Source: Aspidiotus rigidus
Taxonomy: Eukaryota; Arthropoda; Insecta; Hemiptera; Diaspididae
NCBI GenBank assembly: GCA_035079385.1
Contig: JAVHKY010000039.1
Location: forward strand, 1 to 64,000
DNA: 64,000 nt
Direction of reading: 5' to 3'
This document shows positions 59,913 through 64,000 of this stretch, one piece after another (position 1 is the stretch's first letter; each line of letters begins with the position of its first letter). A program made the position numbers and the translations under genes. The notes under the pieces were generated by a model. It saw nothing but the letters and a program-made list of their open reading frames with translations, had not been told where the DNA came from and ran no database searches.

Positions 59913-62900
59913 ATGGATAATATTTTTGGTGCTGATCAAGAGATATGGGATTTTGTCAATGAATGTCGTTCCTTGCAACATATTTCTCTGGCTTCCTCGA
60001 ATAAGTTACTTCGTTTCCAAACGAGTGATAGAATCGATTACGGAGTAAGTGATAGTGTCTATGCCAGCAATATTTTTCATGACTTATTTGCATCTCGAAA
60101 TTCTAAATAATCAATCATATAAGTCGGCATTGATGAAAAGAATTTTCAATTTTACATTTTGAAGCGGAAGAACAAGTAATAGCAAAGAAATAATGTAATT
60201 CTACTAAAACAAATTTAATTGGTCTCATTTAATGATCGAGTCAGAAAAATTGAGCGATTTTTATTCAGTCCTGTTGAGTTCGATCTCTTTTGAAATTTTG
60301 GATTACTTATTTGCGAGAATAATTATCAAAACTGATAATTTTTCCTAACCCTAATGCACTTAGCAGCACATACACACTCAAAATATTATTACAAGAATTT
60401 TAAAATCAATAATTTTTTGATTTGGAGTTTTTTGCCGATAACCGTGAAACAGTAAATATTTTCTTGCACCTCCTCTATTTTTTGTTCACAGGATCTTACA
60501 AAAATCGTAGCAGATGTAGAGAAGACTACAGAACTTTACGTTAACGTTGTTCAATCGAATACCAGAATTTTTGAAAAAGTGAACTCTACGCACGAGTATA
60601 ATATTCAAAATTACAGCTACGAAATGTGGATAAAAAGAAATCGATTACAATTTGATAGCTTGCTTCATTGTATCAGAATCGTAATCCTCAAATTGTTGAA
60701 ATTCTACGAAGAAATTACTCTTCAAATCGCTATTAAGTATAGACTTTTTCATGAAAAGTTTTCTTTACGGCCTCCCGATTGTTATTCTAATCAAAATGAA
60801 TATTATTCTGACAGACTGATTGCATTTTACAATCGCCTCGTTTCTCTGGAATTATCAGTTGACGTAGACGTTGTGGTCGCTCACAAGTCTGAATCTATCA
60901 TTGTACAAAATAGAAAGAAATTCACAATTTCTCGAGTCCTGAAGGTAGATACCATGTTATATTGACGCGTAAAATACTGACCAAACCAATTTTATTATTG
61001 ATAGTTTTACAAAGTAAGAAATTCCCTATTGATGTCGAATTTGAGATTATACGAAGGCAATCTTGTATGGTATCAACTTCAGAAGATGACTTTCTTCATG
61101 CCTCGAATAAAATTGTTGGGGGGTTATTACGCCTCAAATAATTTCGCTTGGTGTTGATATCAAATTATTAGCTATTATTTCAATTTTTGAAGAATTTATT
61201 TTCGACACTTATTTTCTGGAGTTATAATTAAGATTCCACGATCGTCATCACCCATAATAATTTAGCCCAAGTGATTTGCTATTTCAGTATCTTTTATGCA
61301 ATGTCCTTGATACTAGATTTTGGCCAGCAATCGAACTGAAGAGTGTGCGCAATATCTTACGCTGTTTTTAATCGAAAAATTCGGTGAAATAAGTAAAATC
61401 CAAAGTACCGAAGAAGTAGATGAGGGAGATCGTTCAATTCATACAAGCAGCGATGAAATTCATCCAGAATCGGATACCACCAGTATTTTTGTATTCAAGT
61501 TATTATCAATTCTTGAGTACCTATAATAACTACCTTGATCTGACATCCAATAGTTATTACGAACTCTTCATCATTCTTCAGGACTCTAACTCAGTACATA
61601 TCTCCCCCAAGAAGTATAGTTTCTCGTCACATGAATTCGGAACTAGCCGAAGCTGATCAGTCACATGAGACTAATACCATCCATCTCATAATGAACGAAC
61701 GTCGCAAACTGAAAATTTTTTTCTCGTCATTACTATTACAATCCAGTGATTTGATACGAAAAGATGAAACTGTTATTTCGAAAAAATCAGGTAATTCAGT
61801 TTACGTCATTCATTCAAGTCTCATATATAGGCGAGAACGGTTTCCGAGATAAATTAACAGTATTTACGACAGGCAGGACAAAATTGAAAACTCTCATCAA
61901 ACAAAAAATGGTGGAAGTTTACGAGCAAACTCTCTGGCAGAATGTAGGTATCGTCAGCGAACACATGTTATTATGGTGGTTAGATGAAAGTCTTGGAAAG
62001 AAAAATCCACTTTTTTCTCAGAAATTCAATGCGTGGCTGAAACAATACCGAAATGACGGTAAGCGATCCCCTAACTATCAGAGAATTTCAAAATTATGAT
62101 ATCGATCGGAATATTCTCATTTGGTAGGTATTTCTCATGCTGCACTTCAGCCAACAATGAATAGTCTGGTTGATTGTTTATGTTGCTATATAACTTCAAC
62201 ATCTTGGGATGAACTTTTCAGGCAAGCTCTCATATCAGCTGGCTACCAACATTCTAGGCACGAATTTCAAGACCTTGGTTTGGTAAGTCATTCCACTTTT
62301 TTTTTTTTTGTCTTCAAAAAAAGAAATACAAACCCAAGTTCAAGAAACTTTGGAACAATTTGCATATTTTTTCGCAGGGTACAAAATCCGGTCACCTTTT
62401 TTCCGACGTACTTTATGAATTAGTGTTTCTCACAAACAGTTGCGAGGGTTCAAATTGGACCGTCCAAGATATGGAAAGTCTTCCAATAGCTGAACAAATA
62501 CCAATGTTACACAGGCTAGATCATTCAATTCATATGATACGTTTATGGGCGCTGAGCCGAGCCAAATACCTAGCGCATAGTTGGAATATGGAGCAGTTTT
62601 TCCGCGTAACCCATGTAGACGTGAACGCTTCATTGTACGCACTTAGTCAGCTAAAGGTAAATTGATGTTTACCATCATAAGAAAAATATAAGAGAAAATC
62701 AATAAGGAATCTTTCCAAGACAAACTTTTTTACAGCTTACACAAAATATACAGATACCTTCGGACAAACAAACACCTAATTTTACTGTCTGCGTCAAGAT
62801 GCGAGCCAAACTTATGAGTGAAGTCAACGCGAATATCGACAAATTACACGTGCGTGCTATAGTTATAAAACTGGACGTCTACACGAGCAATAAATTTAAT

Positions 62901-63749
62901 AGGCAGAATCTTCGGTTTCAGGAAGTGCCGCAAGAGAGTTTATCGATTTTAGCTTCGGTTAGCATGACAACAAGTTTAGCATATTTAAAAATTTGTTTTC
63001 CAAAAGCTGACTATTGGCAACAAGCAGAAGATAATCAACCTCGAATTGCGAGTGAATATGTCGACAAATATTTGGGTATTTCTACACTAGTCAAAACTCT
63101 ACTGCTTATTTAGGTAACGATTCTAACGGAAATCTTTTTCAGATGAAATTTTAAAACCTATTCTGTTAGCATCGCAGAATCTAACTCGACCCGCGCAAAA
63201 GTCAGTGACAAAGATAGCTTTGGAAATACTTTGCGAGGCTTGGCTCGACCACATCTACAAATGTCGCATAAAATTTAGGTAGATAACTTCTTAAAGTTAG
63301 TAGGAACATCGAGACCTGGATTTCATATTCGATATTAAAAATGTACAGCGAAAGAGGTGCGATTCAATTATTGGTCGATTTTGCCGCTATACCAATCTGG
63401 ATACAGGAGAAAGTAACTATAAGTGATGATATACGTCAACTGCTGAAAACTAGCGAAATTCTCAGACGCTGCGAAGGAGTAGGACGATTACTACTCCGAC
63501 AACCGGGAGAGTCTGTGATCATGAATAGTGATAAAAATAATTTACGAGGTATGACATTATTTTCTGGACCTTTTGCGTGAATTATCAATCTCTCACCGAA
63601 TATTATTTTTCCTGTTAGAAAACCAAGTAACAGAATTTGAGAATACAGAAACTCTGATGCCTCCAGAAATGTACGTACCTAATCAAGAAAAATGGTTGGA
63701 GCTTCGACTGAACAGGCAGAAATCATCAATAATTGCTTGGTGTAGATGA
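59913..63749 (+). CDS. CCDC142: Coiled-coil domain-containing protein 142 homologue
   Basis: Twelve exons are inferred: 59913-60044, 60492-60944, 61317-61498, 61582-61790, 61861-62058, 62128-62282, 62378-62656, 62736-62849, 62922-63075, 63143-63278, 63349-63548 and 63619-63749. All are in phase, giving about 780 aa (human about 750). The CCDC142 family is recognised from its C-terminal half: TLTQYISPPRSIVSRHM, LAYLKICFPKADYWQ, SVTKIALEILCEAWLDHIY, GAIQLLVDFAAIPIWI, RLLLRQPGESVI and the end MPPEMYVPNQEKWLELR. The protein is mainly helical; its role is not established. The ATG at 59913 is preferred to an upstream hydrophobic extension. Weakest points are the 61317 acceptor, the AA|GTTATT donor at 61498 and the choice of 61861 over 61831 as acceptor (70-bp against 40-bp intron). 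Confidence 0.82.
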
Positions 63750-63891
63750 AAGATTGAAACGAAGAAGTATATGAGCAACCGTTGGAAGTGATGCGCTAAA
63801 ACTTTATTCTAGAGTTAACAATATTTGGACTAGAGTAATTTACAAAACCTCAAGATTCTATTCACATGTACTCGTAATGCTAAAGAGGATA

Positions 63892-63897
63892 AATAAA
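63892..63897 (+). promoter_or_regulatory. Candidate poly(A) signal of CCDC142
   Basis: AATAAA lies 143 bp after the stop codon, in an AT-rich 3' region. Confidence 0.5.
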
Positions 63898-64000
63898 TAT
63901 TCTTTTTATACCACTCAAAATTGTATTTGAAATGTGTGTTCCAATTTTTATCGAGGAATTCTTTGTAAAATACTGATATTTCGTCGGACTTGTTGTTCGT

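Noticed and set aside
61288..61372. Alternative third CCDC142 exon starting after TTTCAG at 61287
   Set aside because: The frame it opens stops after 27 codons; the acceptor at 61316 keeps the frame with the following exons.
61791..61830. 40-bp intron in CCDC142
   Set aside because: All other short introns here are 63-95 bp; the acceptor at 61860 gives a 70-bp intron in the same phase.

Overview
The window is AT-rich, intron-containing eukaryotic DNA. Coding exons are short and separated by canonical GT-AG introns that are mostly about 63-95 bp. The recognisable host genes (a facilitated-diffusion sugar transporter relative, a UBL4A/Get5 homologue and a CCDC142 homologue) and the transposon mix (Penelope-like elements, jockey-like and R1-like non-LTR elements, hAT and TA-type MITEs) suggest an arthropod, most likely an insect. 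A hemipteran would fit, but that is inference from style and not shown by the sequence.

Layout. 0-3.2 kb: degenerate ~55-bp tandem repeats, then a two-exon C2H2-like zinc-finger gene and a two-exon small basic protein. Both lie among duplicated segments and remnants of Penelope-like element (PLE) ends. 3.3-8.2 kb: a TC microsatellite, jockey-like fragments, a 1.67-kb PLE (5043-6712) with 58-bp inverted ends, an older PLE endonuclease fragment and a hAT-type MITE. 8.3-20.5 kb: mostly featureless, with two MITEs (14168-14448, 18132-18351) and an eroded jockey-like element (about 15.27-16.6 kb, minus). 20.6-22.4 kb: an R1-like relic carrying a hAT MITE. 25.5-28.06 kb: a 5'-truncated, fairly well preserved jockey-like element (minus). 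28.5-29.8 kb: TCGA-rich repeat sequence. 32.8-37.9 kb: a PLE graveyard, including a long decayed copy (34918-37868) bounded by a 15-bp direct repeat. 40.6-42.7 kb: two outward-facing PLE end modules enclosing a MITE and a duplicated coding-like segment. 42.7-55 kb: non-coding apart from two palindromic elements. 55.3-63.75 kb: the host gene block. The transporter is on the minus strand, and UBL4A then CCDC142 are on the plus strand.

Main observation. PLE-type ends at several places share one module: a minimal hammerhead-ribozyme-like core, a few nucleotides of linker, then a terminal sequence containing TTTCTGCGG. Stem I differs in sequence between copies but stays paired in five of them. A 166-bp element (2406-2571) consists almost only of this module between 44-bp inverted arms. 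It looks like a non-autonomous, ribozyme-bearing derivative of the family.

Host genes. UBL4A belongs to the tail-anchored-protein targeting / BAG6 pathway. CCDC142 is a large, poorly characterised conserved protein. The transporter is a major facilitator superfamily protein of the sugar-transporter family that lacks the usual TM7 sugar-binding signature. Nothing in the sequence shows that the three work together; they are simply neighbours.
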